DNA of 64,000 nucleotides from Pseudoips prasinana (taxonomy: Eukaryota > Arthropoda > Insecta > Lepidoptera > Nolidae): contig OX621257.1 in the NCBI GenBank assembly GCA_951640165.1, positions 13,341,201 to 13,405,200 on the forward strand, in the 5' to 3' direction. The stretch's first letter is position 1. Every line of letters begins with the position of its first letter. Positions 44,171 to 55,345 of this stretch are shown one piece after another. A program made the position numbers and the translations under genes. The notes under the pieces were generated by a model. It ran no database searches. It was not told the DNA's origin and worked only from the letters and a program-made list of their open reading frames with translations.

Positions 44171-44487
44171 CCTTTTTGTGATTAAAATTTTAAACTCATC
44201 TTTTTACATATCCCAATACAAACGCCTATTATAAGTACCTTAAAGTCTAAGTACGTAGTTTAAAGCCTATTCCGTCGCCAAGTGGTAAAATTAGTAGCCA
44301 GCCTTTTAAAGACACGTAGAAAGTTACTTAGCGACTTAATTTTATTTAGTCCTCTCGGTGAAATTAATGACGGTCAGGCTAGATTACAATTTTGACCATA
44401 AAACTAAACTCTTTTTTTTTGTAAGGACGATTCTGTTCTGTAGTTAGTCAAAGTTGGGCCCTAACCAACGCGGTGACTTACAACAAT
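44171..44487. other. No recognised feature
   Basis: Nothing recognised. Confidence 0.4.
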
Positions 44488-44765
44488 GCGGTGTGGCTAT
44501 CGGCATTGCATATCGCATATCGCCACCCCATCTCATCCCGTGAGGGGCGTAGAAGTCGTCCCGAGTGAATATCTATCAGAGAACGGGCAGGAGCAGTCTC
44601 TCTATGAACTATGACTACAATACGGCGATCGCCAACCCGTCTGCCAAACGTAGCGATTATGGCATATTCTCATAATGATTGAAATAACTCCAATGTCTCA
44701 TTTATCATTTGTCACTTCTTTTTTGAGGAGGACCAGCCGTGGACGTCATTCTTTTGAAGTCACTT
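44488..44765 (+). repeat. RTE-derived SINE, rearranged
   Basis: GTGTGGCTATCGGCATTGCA at the 5' side, GGCGATCGCCAACCCGTCTG in the middle and GGACCAGCCGTGGACGTCAT at the 3' side, with an AT-rich insert between the last two. Confidence 0.65.
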
Positions 44766-44784
44766 AAAAATGTTTTACAAATTG

Positions 44785-44948
44785 GAAAGTGTTTGAGTGT
44801 GTACGTTTGTTACTTCTTCACGTCTAAACGGCTGGAGTGATTTTAATAAAATTTGGTATGGAGTTAGCTGAAAATAACGGTTTACGGATTAACACATAGG
44901 CTATAATTTATGAAGTTTAATGCGGGTAAAACAGCGGGGCACAGCTAG
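44785..44948 (+). mobile_element. Short non-autonomous Helitron
   Basis: GAAAGTGTTTGAGTGTGTAC at the 5' side, AATGCGGGTAAAACAGCGG and CTAG (44945-44948) at the 3' side. The extreme 5' end is decayed. Confidence 0.7.
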
Positions 44949-45394
44949 TGTAAAAATAAACGTTATCGATAAGAAATGTCCTCCACAACAACTTAAAATG
45001 TTACTTGGCATCTTTTGGCCTCAAATGGACCGATATCTGTACAATTTCTCTCGACTTTTCCTGTTATTTAACTTATTCGATTGGTGGTTACATTCCAACT
45101 TATAAAATGCAAACATTTTACACTTTGGACGTATATGCACTGTTCTGGAATTTCTGATAAAGCGATCTGTAAAATATGTACCAAGTCACTGAAAAGTTCT
45201 TCTAAATAACAAAGTTTATGTAAATACTAAGCTATCTTCGGTATATATTTATACAACCGCGGTACTTGAAAAGGTGTAGAAAAATTAAACTCAATTATTC
45301 ATAACTTGGTTTATGTAAAATAAAACCTTTATTATTTAAAATCTGTATCAACTGTACTGTTTTGTACGATTTGTACCTAATATGTAACTACTGT
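44949..45394. other. No recognised feature
   Basis: AT-rich; no frame or repeat recognised. Confidence 0.4.
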
Positions 45395-45490
45395 TTGTCT
45401 GGTTAGATCCAGGACAAATCTCTGTGTGATGAGCACGATCATTTGCTCTGTCTGCGTGTAATTTATCTATAATATGTATGTATTTAAAAA
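45395..45490 (+). repeat. SINE family A body fragment
   Basis: ATCCAGGACAAATCTCTGTG, then TGAGCACGATCATTTGC. Confidence 0.55.
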
Positions 45491-45921
45491 AATATGTTTG
45501 TGTGGTTTCTGAACTAAAAGAACACCAGGGCCATCCCATACCATGCCCTTACCCGCCCACTCATCCGCTCACCCACGCTCCACTGTGGTCAAGCAACATA
45601 CACTTTTGAGTCATAGTTAAGTTACAATTGTAAAGTAATAAGAAACACTAATAATTGCATGATTAAATAAAGCTTTACGCACAACAGTATGCTCACCGCC
45701 TCTTCACACGCTCACCGCAGTGTTCAGCGGGATGCGGATGGCGTACAGGGGTTTACGTGAATAATTTCAAAATCTGTCCAAAACAAAAATTGTTGCTCAT
45801 TAGTTTTCTGTAAAAGTTTTGAACGTACCGGGCTGAGCATTTAGTCGTAGTTTTGCTTTCTTTAGTTCAAAGTACTGCGTAAAGATTATCACCTTACACC
45901 ACAATGTCAACTAAACAGATC
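45491..45921. other. No recognised feature
   Basis: Nothing recognised. Confidence 0.4.
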
Positions 45922-46047
45922 GTATACACGGCTGCATATCAAGCTATACATTTCCAATATGAGCTGACCTCTCATTGTATGAAAATCCTATAAAAGCGAG
46001 ATCAGCTTATACTGGAAATGTATAGCTTGATGTGTAGCCGTGTGTAC
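45922..46047. mobile_element. 126-bp hairpin MITE
   Basis: Arms of about 45 bp: GTATACACGGCTGCATATCA on the left, the complement ending GTGTAGCCGTGTGTAC on the right. A decayed copy is at 23984. Confidence 0.8.
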
Positions 46048-46404
46048 CTGCAATTCGACGTAACAAAAATTTAAAATAGTCGTAAAATAAAATTCAATTT
46101 GCAAAGTAAAACACTGAACCAATCAACTAAAGGTACATGCTAATACAATCCTTTTAAAAATATACTAGAAATGCAACCACTAACGAAACGTACTAACATT
46201 CCCGTGTCCCGGACACTTTTTTAAAGGGAAAATTTAAAAGCCGCGAACCATGAATCGAAGCAAATTACATTTGGTAACCCTCTCTACTCGGAATAATGTT
46301 GCCAGGTGTTCCAATAAAATTCCATGTTTCATGACATGTGACGAAAAACCTTTCCATTTAGAATCAACAGTATTGAGGACTGTTTTCTTTTAAATTATAT
46401 CTTA
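46048..46404. other. No recognised feature
   Basis: Nothing recognised. Confidence 0.4.
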
Positions 46405-47095
46405 TTGACTGGCCTGTTGGACTTGTGGTTACTCTGACTGTTAATCTTGAGGTAATGGGTTCGATCCCAACTAGTGTTGAAAATGACTAAAGTGGCTGAA
46501 TTAGACTGTCATTAACGGTCAAATTGGTCAAAAATGGTCATTAACTGCCAAAAATTGACATTTTTAGTCAATTTGATTTCAGTAATATTTTAGTACCAAC
46601 TTCTAAATTGAAACAAAAAAGTGGTTTTTATGACTTATAGTATTATTATATACTGTTAATTATTTTACATTTCTAATCATGCGTGCATTTAAGACAAAAT
46701 GGCAACGTCGCAACGCCTCGCGCATCGACTTTGATGTCGTCTTATCCTCTCATGATATAATACAAAATAAAACGTTGCTTCATTTAAACTTGCATATAAA
46801 TTGGGTACCTAAATAAATGAATAATTGCGTGGTAGTCGAGAATAGACAATAATATATGAGTCAAATTGACTGAATTTGACAGTAAATGACCGGTCATTTA
46901 AGGTTTATGACAATTGTGACTAGTCATATTCAGCCATTTTACATCTCTAATCCCAACCAAGGAAAAATTCTGTGTGTGATGAGTACGATGTCCTATGTCT
47001 AGGTCTAATTTATCTATAAAATGTATGTATTCTGAAATATTTAAGTATGTTCATCAGTTGTCTGGTCGCCATAGTACAGGTTCTGCTTAGTTTAT
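46405..47095 (+). repeat. SINE family A split by a hAT-like MITE
   Basis: Head TGGCCTGTTGGACTTGTGGT, box B GGGTTCGATCCC up to 46471, then the insert 46472-46949, then CCAAGGAAAAATTCTGTGTG and the rest of the body. Confidence 0.75.
46472..46949. mobile_element. hAT-like MITE with 8-bp target duplication
   Basis: 478 bp flanked by ATCCCAAC at 46464-46471 and 46950-46957. Ends TAGTGTTGAAAATG and CATTTTACATCTCTA are imperfect inverted repeats, both followed inward by a GGCTGAAT motif. AT-rich, non-coding. Confidence 0.8.
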
Positions 47096-47226
47096 TAATT
47101 TATATTCATCTGTTTATTTATGAGTATTTTATACCTTTGAAATAAAACACAAACCTGAACTAGACATGAAAATCCCTGTATCGCACGAGACTTTAAAATC
47201 GAGTATCGTTTACTATCTACTTGTAT

Positions 47227-47367
47227 GTACAGATGCCAGCACATCCAGCTACTCCAATCTGCCAATTTTCTTTTATAGATTTTCAACTTTATCAGAAAAG
47301 TATAAGGTTTACTTTCAATTGAGGGAATCTGACAGATTGGGGTAGCTTGATGTGCTGGCGTCTGTAC
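47227..47367. mobile_element. 141-bp hairpin MITE copy
   Basis: Exactly 141 bp from GTACAGATGCCAG to CTGGCGTCTGTAC. Confidence 0.9.
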
Positions 47368-47960
47368 ATATTTATTAGTGTATGTGCAATAACAAAAAAA
47401 AACAAAAGTAATCCAATTATGCTATTAACTCTTAAGTACCACCGTAAGTTCTTTTCAATACGGCTTAGTCTGTTTGTTCCACGATCCTCCAATATTTCAG
47501 CGGTTCGTGTTTTTACGCGGTTACCTACTTAAACAATTACTAAAACAGTTTTGGGCATGGCAACACTGGCCTACAATCACATTCACTATCTACACAGACG
47601 TTAGATTCAATTCGATAACTTCCTTTTCCATCTATACAATTCGCCATATTGTAGCTAAATGAAATTTGGTTCGTCTGCCAGTTAGTGATAGCGAAAGGGA
47701 GACGGTATATCGTATATTGTTTCATTTATCGAATTTAAACGTGACGTAAATGGATATTAAAACGAATAATCTGCTCAGTATGAAATTCACTTGTAGGGTC
47801 ATAAATATTAATTAGCCTACTTAAAGCCAACCATCAGTTTACGTCAAATGTTCCTGTAAATAAATAGGTACTTGATTTTCCTGTGACTAACAGATATTAA
47901 ATATTACCTATAATGATCGAATAATCCTACTAATATTGATATGAAACATCAACAGATTTC
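47368..47960. other. No recognised feature
   Basis: AT-rich; no frame or repeat recognised. Confidence 0.4.
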
Positions 47961-47964
47961 AGGC

Positions 47965-48040
47965 GTGGCGACGCATGCCGTGGCGACGCGTCGCCACGCT
48001 ATACGATAGTAGTGTGTACGGTGTGGCGACGCGTCGCCAT
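47965..48040. repeat. Cluster of GTGGCGACGC motifs
   Basis: The 10-mer occurs three times directly (47965, 47980, 48023) and, in reverse, at 47988 and at 48031 (last base changed). Two pairs form palindromes (GTGGCGACGCGTCGCCAC). Unusual in such AT-rich DNA. Confidence 0.8.
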
Positions 48041-48172
48041 GCGCAATCGACTTTTTATTTTATCATTATGACATATTTAGTTCCTATCACAATATGTTCT
48101 TTTCTGCATATTACTTTTACAAAATAATGTCGATGTTTCACATCTGCCAGGCGTCACGGCTCACATTTTTTT

Positions 48173-48342
48173 ATAAATACGAAAGTTTGTGAGTATGGAT
48201 GTTTGTTACTCTTTCACGCAAAAACTACTCAACGAATTTTGATGAAACTTTGTAGTAATATAGCTTATACATCCAAATAACACATAGGTTATAATTTATA
48301 AATTTTAACGCTGGCAAAACGGCGGGGACGAACGACGTCTAG
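48173..48342 (+). mobile_element. Short non-autonomous Helitron, decayed
   Basis: Body ACGCAAAAACTACTCAACGA and GATGAAACTTTGTAGTAATA; 3' end with a diverged hairpin and CTAG at 48339-48342. Confidence 0.65.
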
Positions 48343-48927
48343 TATAGGTATAGATTCGAAGTGGCCTGCAATAAGCGCAGGTTATAGTGCATGATTCCTA
48401 GCAGCAGCCAATGTCAGGAACTTGTATCGCTGCTTTGCTACACGTATGAGAACAAAACCAACCGGCCAAGTGCGCGTCGGACTAGCGCACACACGCGCAT
48501 CATTTGTGAAAAAATCAACTGTCTAGCTATCACGGTTCATGAGATACTACTTACTCGAAGTATTTGTAATTAGTCTTCTTATGCTTTAATAGTATTACTA
48601 GAGCGATGCTATTACTAAACTTCATGACTACTTCCAAAATGTCATGGTTAGGACCCTGTAAAATATTTAGGTGCCAATTGAGCGTAGGTACTTTAGCCGT
48701 GTATTTAATACGTCCGCTGTTATCGCGTGTAAGCTTATATAATGCCTTCTGACAGCTTTTCATACATGTTTCAGTAGTACGAGATTATATCATAACTTAT
48801 TGGAACTCAAATGGGAAATCATATTGTTCCGCGATAGACTTATTATAGAGCTACATAAGTTATTTTAAAACGTTTGGCTATATTAATTATTCACGAATTC
48901 CTCCGCAATTCAAAGTTATCTAAGCAA
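48343..48927. other. Mostly unassigned; small repeat end
   Basis: ACCGGCCAAGTGCGCGTCGG at about 48460 is the inverted 3' end of the GGGTTCCGTAGCC repeat. Nothing else recognised. Confidence 0.4.
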
Positions 48928-49043
48928 TTTACGATCGCCAACCCGTCAGTCAATCGCGCGATTATGGTATATCCCCCTATTCTTAGGGGAGTCTTTTGTC
49001 CAGCTGTGGAAGTTATTTGGCTGACATGATGGTGATGATGATG
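48928..49043 (+). repeat. RTE-derived SINE, 3' part
   Basis: ACGATCGCCAACCCGTCAGT, GGTATATCCCCCTATTC and TTTTGTCCAGCTGTGGAAGT, then TGATGGTGATGATGATGA. Confidence 0.7.
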
Positions 49044-49932
49044 AATCTAAGTGGAAATATGATGAGCGTGTAGCAGTCTATATAAATAATGTTTAAACAT
49101 TTGCATTTCGAATAACGCTATAAAACTAAGGTTTAACAAATGTAAGAAAATCCCAACCGAGATTTACAATATAAACCTTCAAGCTATACAATGGTTTATT
49201 CTCCAACAGTCCCGAATAGTCAGGACTCTAGCAACGTACTCTGAATGCCAGTTGACGACACGAACTGATTCGCTAGCATGTGAGATTCGTAACACAATGC
49301 GCAGATTCTGCGTATTGTGTTTCGGTTAGACTGGAAACAAAGTTCCACTACATCCGTTTAGAACACGCGAATGAGTGACAAAGTTCTATTTTCATGGGGT
49401 AAAACACGAGGTACTCCCAAAATGACATTTTGGGGAAGATACTAAATTGTTAAGCCACAATGTTATCGCAGGATAGTTCAACAAAATTCAATTTTCAGCG
49501 CATAAAGCGCAACCCAGCGTTGATTAGACTAAATTTTACGTTTAAGACGCCATTGTCACAAATACGTGACAAGTGAAAACTTACTCGGCTACTAGGCTGA
49601 TGATGAAATTAGAATGCAACACTGTCACATGCTGACATACAGACATTAGTTTTGAAACATGGAATACCCCTCTTCTTATTACACAGGTTAAAATATACGC
49701 ACCGAGAAAAGCTCCCGAATCTAACTACACTTAAACTAATTGTGTGGTGTTAAAACAAAGCCACCAGAAAAAAGATTTAATTAACTTAGTAAAAGTACAT
49801 TCCAGTGTACAGATTAAGCCATTCAGGCCAAGGGTCTATGTGGTTTAAGTGTTGCCTAAGTAGCCTGGCTTAAATTTCTTATGTATTTTTTATTGTTAAT
49901 TTATAAAGATTACCTAAAGCTTTTGTTTTTAA
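49044..49932. other. No recognised feature
   Basis: No frame or repeat recognised across almost 900 bp. Confidence 0.4.
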
Positions 49933-50243
49933 TCTATACATATAATAAAATCGTAAAAAAGTCAAAACTGTACATTGAATATTTTTTTAAAGGATACTTG
50001 GGGCGTGATCTACAATTGATACCGAATACAAAAATGTAGTTTTTAGAATTGTTGTCTGTTTGCCTGTATATATGTCCGGGCTAAACTCAAAAAGTACTGC
50101 ATGGATTTACTTCAAATTCTGCATGAATATTACTAAAAGGTCGGGTCAACATATAGACTACATAATATCACGCTATAACCTACGGGGAGGAGCTATAATA
50201 ATTTATAAAATTTAACGCGGGTAAAACCGCGGGGCACAGCTAG
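49933..50243 (+). mobile_element. Non-autonomous Helitron, long-5'-end subfamily, complete
   Basis: 311 bp starting TCTATACATATAATAAAATC and ending CGCGGGTAAAACCGCG, GGGCACAG, CTAG. Flanked by A and T. The cleanest copy in the window. Confidence 0.9.
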
Positions 50244-50267
50244 TAATTAGATAAGTTCTCATTTCAT

Positions 50268-50512
50268 TTGGTCTCACTGGTCCGTAATTGATAGGCCAGG
50301 TTATGCAACAAGGCTCGCGATCAGTCCTTAGATGCGTGACCGCGGAATTTTTGAGTATCTCTGTGCTTCGGACGACGGCACGTTTAGTTGTCGGCCTCGA
50401 TTGTAGTCATTAGACAACGGTCGTTAAGAAATGTCACAGACCTCCTACGGCTACTGGCAGCTTGAGAAACTCGTGACACTATGGTACCCACTGCCCATAC
50501 TATAAAATAGTA
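50268..50512 (+). repeat. 5S rRNA-like SINE
   Basis: CAGGTTATGCAACAAGGCTC and GCGATCAGTCCTTAGATGCG followed by TGACCGC, then GATTGTAGTCATTAGACAAC and the AAATAGTAAG tail. A diverged copy of 26865-27102. Confidence 0.65.
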
Positions 50513-51059
50513 AGTATTTTATTTGGTTTAATTATTTATGTCTCGCCGCAAATGATTTCGTTATAAGAGATAATTCTTTATATCGTCCACCTACGTTGCG
50601 TTGGTGTAGATAATCTAAAATATTTTATCTAATACCAATAAAGTAAGTTGTTTCTGGCACCCGCCGGCCGCTGCCGCAGCACGATCGCTTCGCTCGTTCG
50701 GCTTGTGCTTTGTATGGTCGTAGTTCTAATCTATCGTAACATATCTACTATTTCCTAAATAATGATATTACTGTTTAATTACTACGATGTCAAGTTTTCA
50801 ATTAATTCAACTTAAGTAGTATTTACTGGTTTTGAAAAAAAAAAAAATTTCCAGTTAAAACGGTTAAAAATAAAGTTTTAAAAGGTTGTTTGTATGTAGT
50901 GTTAAAATGAAATGTACAAATGGTAAAAATCATTAGAAGCTTCTAAATTGTCAATTGTTTTAACAATAGAAACAAAGATATTTTTTTTCAGTACTACGAG
51001 TATAATAGCACCGTTTGATCCATAATATGATGTAGAAATTCTTTGTTTTATATTATACA
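50513..51059. other. No recognised feature
   Basis: AT-rich, apart from a GC-rich patch at 50655-50715. Confidence 0.4.
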
Positions 51060-51493
51060 TACAGGGTTGACGTTCAAACGCAAAATTTAGATACTTAATG
51101 ATGAGGAGTATGCGAATCACCCCCATGTATGTTATACGATTTTGCGTAGTTTTGATACTTTGAGATTTTTTTGAGTTCTGCTCATAGCCTAATTTTGAAC
51201 TTTCGAATAAATTCTAAGTCAGTTCTGCAATGATTAGATAAACCATACTTTTTTGGGTGTTAGGTTAAACTATGCTAATTAGTTATCGCAAGAAACTGAA
51301 CCAGAAATGTTCAACAGAAAGAGAAAAAAATCGAGAACTGATGTATGATATATGATAATGAAAAAACTTATATCTCGAAAACTAGGTACGCAAAATCGAC
51401 ATGACAAAAACACACATGGGGGTGATTCGGATACTTCTCATCATAAAGTATCTTAATTTTGCGTTTGAACGTCAACTCCTCGGCCAACCTGTA
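51060..51493. mobile_element. Long-TIR DNA element, non-coding
   Basis: Terminal inverted repeats over 100 bp long: TACAGGGTTGACGTTCAAAC at the left and GTTTGAACGTCAACTCC...CCTGTA at the right. The left arm lacks about 10 bp near its tip. TA at both borders suggests a Tc1/mariner-like target. A single end is found at 37900-38037. Confidence 0.7.
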
Positions 51494-51900
51494 TAAAATA
51501 AATTTAATTCCAATCTCCAATGTTATTCGGATATATAAGCTTTATTACTACAAAGTACTTCAAAATGCTGAAGTTTTAGCGTGATCCATACTCACAAACT
51601 TTCGCATTTATAATATTTTAGTATGATACACGCTTTGGCGGTTTAAATTTGGCCCTCACTTAAACAACAAAGATATTTTGAATAAATTAAACTTTTCCTG
51701 TTCTATATTTAGATACCCAAACAGGCCACCGGATATATATAACGCAATGTAAAACCAATAGGTAAAAGGTCAATAAAAGGTAAAATTGCATTAAAAATAA
51801 CTGACCAAAAATAATGTCCTATTTTTATTCTTAATTCATAAGGGGTTTTTGTCCACTTGGACACGTCAACTCCATTGTACCTTATGATCTATTTACACAC
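51494..51900. other. Unassigned; reversed Helitron 5' end trace
   Basis: ATACTCACAAACTTTCGCAT and TTATAATATTTTAGTATGAT at 51587-51626 are the reverse of a short Helitron 5' end. Otherwise nothing. Confidence 0.4.
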
Positions 51901-51929
51901 AACTATACATATTATTTATATCTACAAAG

Positions 51930-52430
51930 AGAAAATCACCGCCTAGACTTCTGAATAAAGCTCGAAATTTTGCGTTTAGTATTTTCTGATTTAGGGTATG
52001 CCAAAACTGACTGTATATTATATGTGTAAGACCAACATCCCACATATATAAATTTCTCTCTAGCCAGAGATTCTCTTTCATCCTTGTACTTAGCACATTC
52101 CACCAGTAAATGTTTCACATCCTCAAGTTTGTTGCATATCATGACAGCCAAAGTACGTCCACTGCTGGACAAAAGCCTCCCCAAAGAATGGGGGGACATG
52201 CCATAATCGCCACGCTTGGCAGACGGGTTGGCGATCGCAGTTTGTTGGTCTTAGTTCACAGAAAAGCGCTGCCGCCCGTTCTCTGGTAGGTATTCCTTCG
52301 GTCGATTTCTACGTACCCCACGGGATAACATGGGGTGATGATATACTATGCCGTCACCATATAGCAAAGTTTGTAGCATGTTTCACAATAATAAGGCGAT
52401 GCAGTCTTACGCATCAAGAGAACAAAATTT
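51930..52430 (-). pseudogene. LINE C-terminus split by a SINE
   Basis: On the minus strand, MRKTASPYYCETC (about 52373-52415) continues after the SINE 52139-52372 as NKLEDVKHLLVECAKYKDER and on to FIQKSRR at 51936. The C-x2-C...H...C knuckle is typical of LINE C-termini (R1/jockey side). 5'-truncated. Confidence 0.75.
52139..52372 (-). repeat. RTE-derived SINE with target duplication
   Basis: Full-length reverse copy: CCAAAGTACGTCCACTGCTG (3' side), GGTTGGCGATCGCAGTTTG, TATGCCGTCACCATATAGCA (5' side). Flanks AAGTTTGTTGCAT and AAGTTTGTAGCAT differ at one base. It splits a LINE. Confidence 0.8.
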
Positions 52431-53289
52431 TATCGATAGAAAGTGGCCAGAACGGAGCCTTAACACTAACTTAACAAGAATATCCTTGTAATTATTAATT
52501 CCAAAGGTAAATAAAAAGGGGAAAAAGCACTCGTTCCCTTCTTAATAGATTTCAAATGATACAGTGGCATCCGGTTTTTTATTAATGTACCTATTACGAT
52601 AAGATCCGCCATTTTTTTAAATGTCGACACCAAATTCGTTTCGAATTCAATTAGAATTAATTTTGAAAATTGAATTAGAATCTCATTTCGTCTCTTTTGG
52701 CGGATAAGAAAGGTGTCTGGACGTATTATTGTCATGGTAATTTTAGGTATTTATCCTCCATTTTGTAATTTCGCGTAAAATGGAGTTCTTTGTGTGATTT
52801 AACATACGAAAATGGATAAGAATTTGACAAAATCTTGTTTGAAGGAACCATAGGTAATTTTCTCATGATTTTGTTTAAAATGGAGGCTTTTCATTTGATC
52901 CATGAGGGATAATGGCAAAGAAAAGTACTTTTTGTAAGCGTCACTTTGTAAATATATTTTGTGTAATCAATTAACGGCGGAGGTATTTCCGATCCGGTAT
53001 GACATGGTACACTTCAAGAACTGAAATGAAATGAAAAAGGTTTTTATGCACGTAGACTTTAAAAAAGCGCTTGTTAATAGACAGAACATGTTTGTAGTAA
53101 TATAATTAAGTAGGTATACATAATTATTTCTAGTTAAACAGGTATTTAGATAGGTACACGGATTTTATGAAAACATTTACAAAATTTATTTCATAATAGT
53201 AATGATATTTAGCTAGCTTGTAATAAGTTATTGTCCAAGAGATTATGTTTAGGTTTAATTATTGAAATTTATAGTTTAATTTCTTAGCG
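52431..53289. other. No recognised feature
   Basis: AT-rich; no frame or repeat recognised. Confidence 0.4.
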
Positions 53290-53560
53290 GCTTACTGGCA
53301 AGGAACTTGTAGCCCCTCTGGTGTTACGAGTGTCGTTATGTGGCGGTGATCACATATCACCAAGTCACCCGCTTGCTCGTCAGCTAGAGGACGTGGGTTC
53401 GACCCACCCTGAACAAATATTTGTGCTTTGAACACAATTGTTTGTTCTGTGTCTAGGTGTAGGTTCATGCACACAAACATCTGCCCTGGGTCGGAATCAT
53501 AACCCCGATCTGCGGCGTGAAAAGCAAGTCTCTACTACCCACGGCAACCGGCCCGTCCAT
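53290..53560. repeat. Mosaic of three repeat fragments
   Basis: 53290-53387 is the 10.66-kb repeat in reverse (GGCGGTGATCACATATCACC). 53388-53465 is a plus-strand SINE A piece (GGGTTCGACCCACCC). 53466-53557 is a minus-strand SINE A head (GGTCGGAATCATAACCC, ACCCACGGCAACCGGC). The two SINE pieces face each other. Confidence 0.6.
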
Positions 53561-53635
53561 ATGCCAAGGAACCCTAAAAATATTTTCGATGGGTATTAAA
53601 CCAGTTAGTTATTAGACAGAATGCGAAATACTGAT

Positions 53636-53950
53636 GTAAGAGAGCGTTATCGTGTGAAAGAGGATGTAGTCAAATACAAAGATTGAAAAAAGTATGCTGA
53701 GATGGTTGCAGCATTTAGAAAGGATGAATGAAAGAACATTGACAAAAGAAGTATACCTAGCCTGTGTGAATGGTACAACCGGAAGGGAAAGACCTCGTAG
53801 AACATTCTCTGACCAATTCAAGAAATACCCTAACCGGTGAGCATGTATGAAGAATATAATGTCAGTAAACGAAGCGAAAGAGGTGTGCAAGGATCGTGAC
53901 AAATGGAAGTCGGTTGTCTCTGCCTACCTCTCTGGAAAACAGGCGTGAGT
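53636..53950 (+). pseudogene. Decayed LINE C-terminus (VCKDRDKW type)
   Basis: In shifting frames: RMNERTLTKEVYL, TGRERPRRTFSDQ, then ACMKNIMSVNEAKEVCKDRD and KWKSVVSAY before a stop. I recognise this as a common lepidopteran LINE C-terminus. A second, reversed fragment lies at 58590-58745. Several frameshifts and stops. Confidence 0.65.
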
Positions 53951-54557
53951 CTATGTATGTATTAAACCAGTGTACCGGCAACACCGAAAATAATGTGATA
54001 ATCAATTAATGCTTCCATAATTAACCTGTTTACTAGAATAATGAGTAATGGTCCAATAGTGTATTAACTGAAGTTTGTATTAATATTCCGTAATCCCTCT
54101 CCAATTAAGCTGACACGTTGTTCTGTTGTGGTTAACCGCTGAGGCTAGTGGTTCGCCTATATTGTATACACATACATAGGGTTGCCAATTAAAAGATGCA
54201 CTGTTGTAGTAATTAAACTTTGTCCAGTCTCTTGTTCCCTTCAGGACTTATATGACGCTGCAGCCGGGACAATCAGCGTTGCTCAATTTTGGCAAGATAA
54301 AATCTAATTTTTACCATCGATACGATAAGAAGAAGAAGAAGTAGTTAAGTACATATGATATCTGTTGATAGTTATAATATGATTAAGTAGCTTATTATGT
54401 GATATTTAGTATAATATTTAGAGTAAAGTAGGTTTAAGTAGTAGAATAAGAGCGCTTCTCGCCGTTAAACAATATAGTTTGGCGAGTTTAAAAATGTATT
54501 AGACCTAAGTTACTAATTATTTAAATAAAAAAAACGGAAATAAAATGTTGAAAACTG
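53951..54557. other. No recognised feature
   Basis: AT-rich; short AAG run at about 54330. Confidence 0.4.
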
Positions 54558-54645
54558 ATAGCTAGATGCTCTAACCGGTCCGTAAGTGATCGCGCGCCCG
54601 CGAAAGTATCTCGCCTGCCGTCAGCTTCGAGGCTTTAGTACGTGT
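54558..54645 (+). repeat. 5S rRNA-like SINE, 5' fragment
   Basis: AGCTAGATGCTCTAACCGGT and CCGTAAGTGATCGCG match the start of 26865-27102; most of the 5S-like region is deleted. Confidence 0.55.
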
Positions 54646-54675
54646 AGGTATATTATACCATTAATAAACGATTAA

Positions 54676-54985
54676 CTTATATTTTAAATAGTTTACCGGC
54701 TGACATTAGAAGTGAACCAAAAAAATATATATTTAAAAATAAATTATATAAATACTTACTTACTAAATTAGATTAGATAGATAATAGAGATATTGTTAAT
54801 ACATAAAATAGTGCCATAATATCAACTGTGATTAATAATAGTTATTAGTTATTTTTAGTATATATCTTGTTGTTGTTTTCTTGTTTATTGAGACTTTTCT
54901 CCCGCAGTCAAACCGACTGATCGGTTTCTGGACTTGTGTTTACATATTAAGGAAACAATAAATAAATAAATAAATATTTAAATAA
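54676..54985 (+). pseudogene. LINE 3' end with (TAAA)n tail
   Basis: A short C-terminal frame (ADIRSEPKKYIFKNKLYKYL), then a 3' UTR containing GACTTTTCTCCCGCAGTCAA, and the tail AATAAATAAATAAATAAAT at 54958-54976. The 3' UTR recurs in reverse at 30310-30566. Confidence 0.7.
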
Positions 54986-55044
54986 ACGGGGCAAGTAACA
55001 ATACGGGACGCAATACTTAAATACGGTGACAGTCCCGTAATGTA

Positions 55045-55345
55045 TGTCCTCCTAGCTGAATTTCGGCCACGGCGACCAGTCTCAATAGAGACTATCCATC
55101 TGCGCGGGATATGTTATACAGCACAAGTGTGGACGCAAACACAGGAGCACTTCCTATTCCATTGCTCTCATGATCCGATGGGACGCCTAGTGACACGACC
55201 GGCAAGAGGCACAGGTACAGGACCGACGACTTTACATGATCTACGAGGTACGGGGGTAAAATACCGCCAACTCCCAGACTTCGGGCTGATGCTGAGAATT
55301 TTTTTCTTTTTACAGAATAGTCCCAAAATCACAAGACCTCGTTCT
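55045..55345 (-). repeat. tRNA-derived SINE, family B (head lost)
   Basis: CTGAATTTCGGCCACGGCGA, CATGATCCGATGGGACGCCT and CTCCCAGACTTCGGGCTGAT match other minus-strand copies. Confidence 0.75.
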
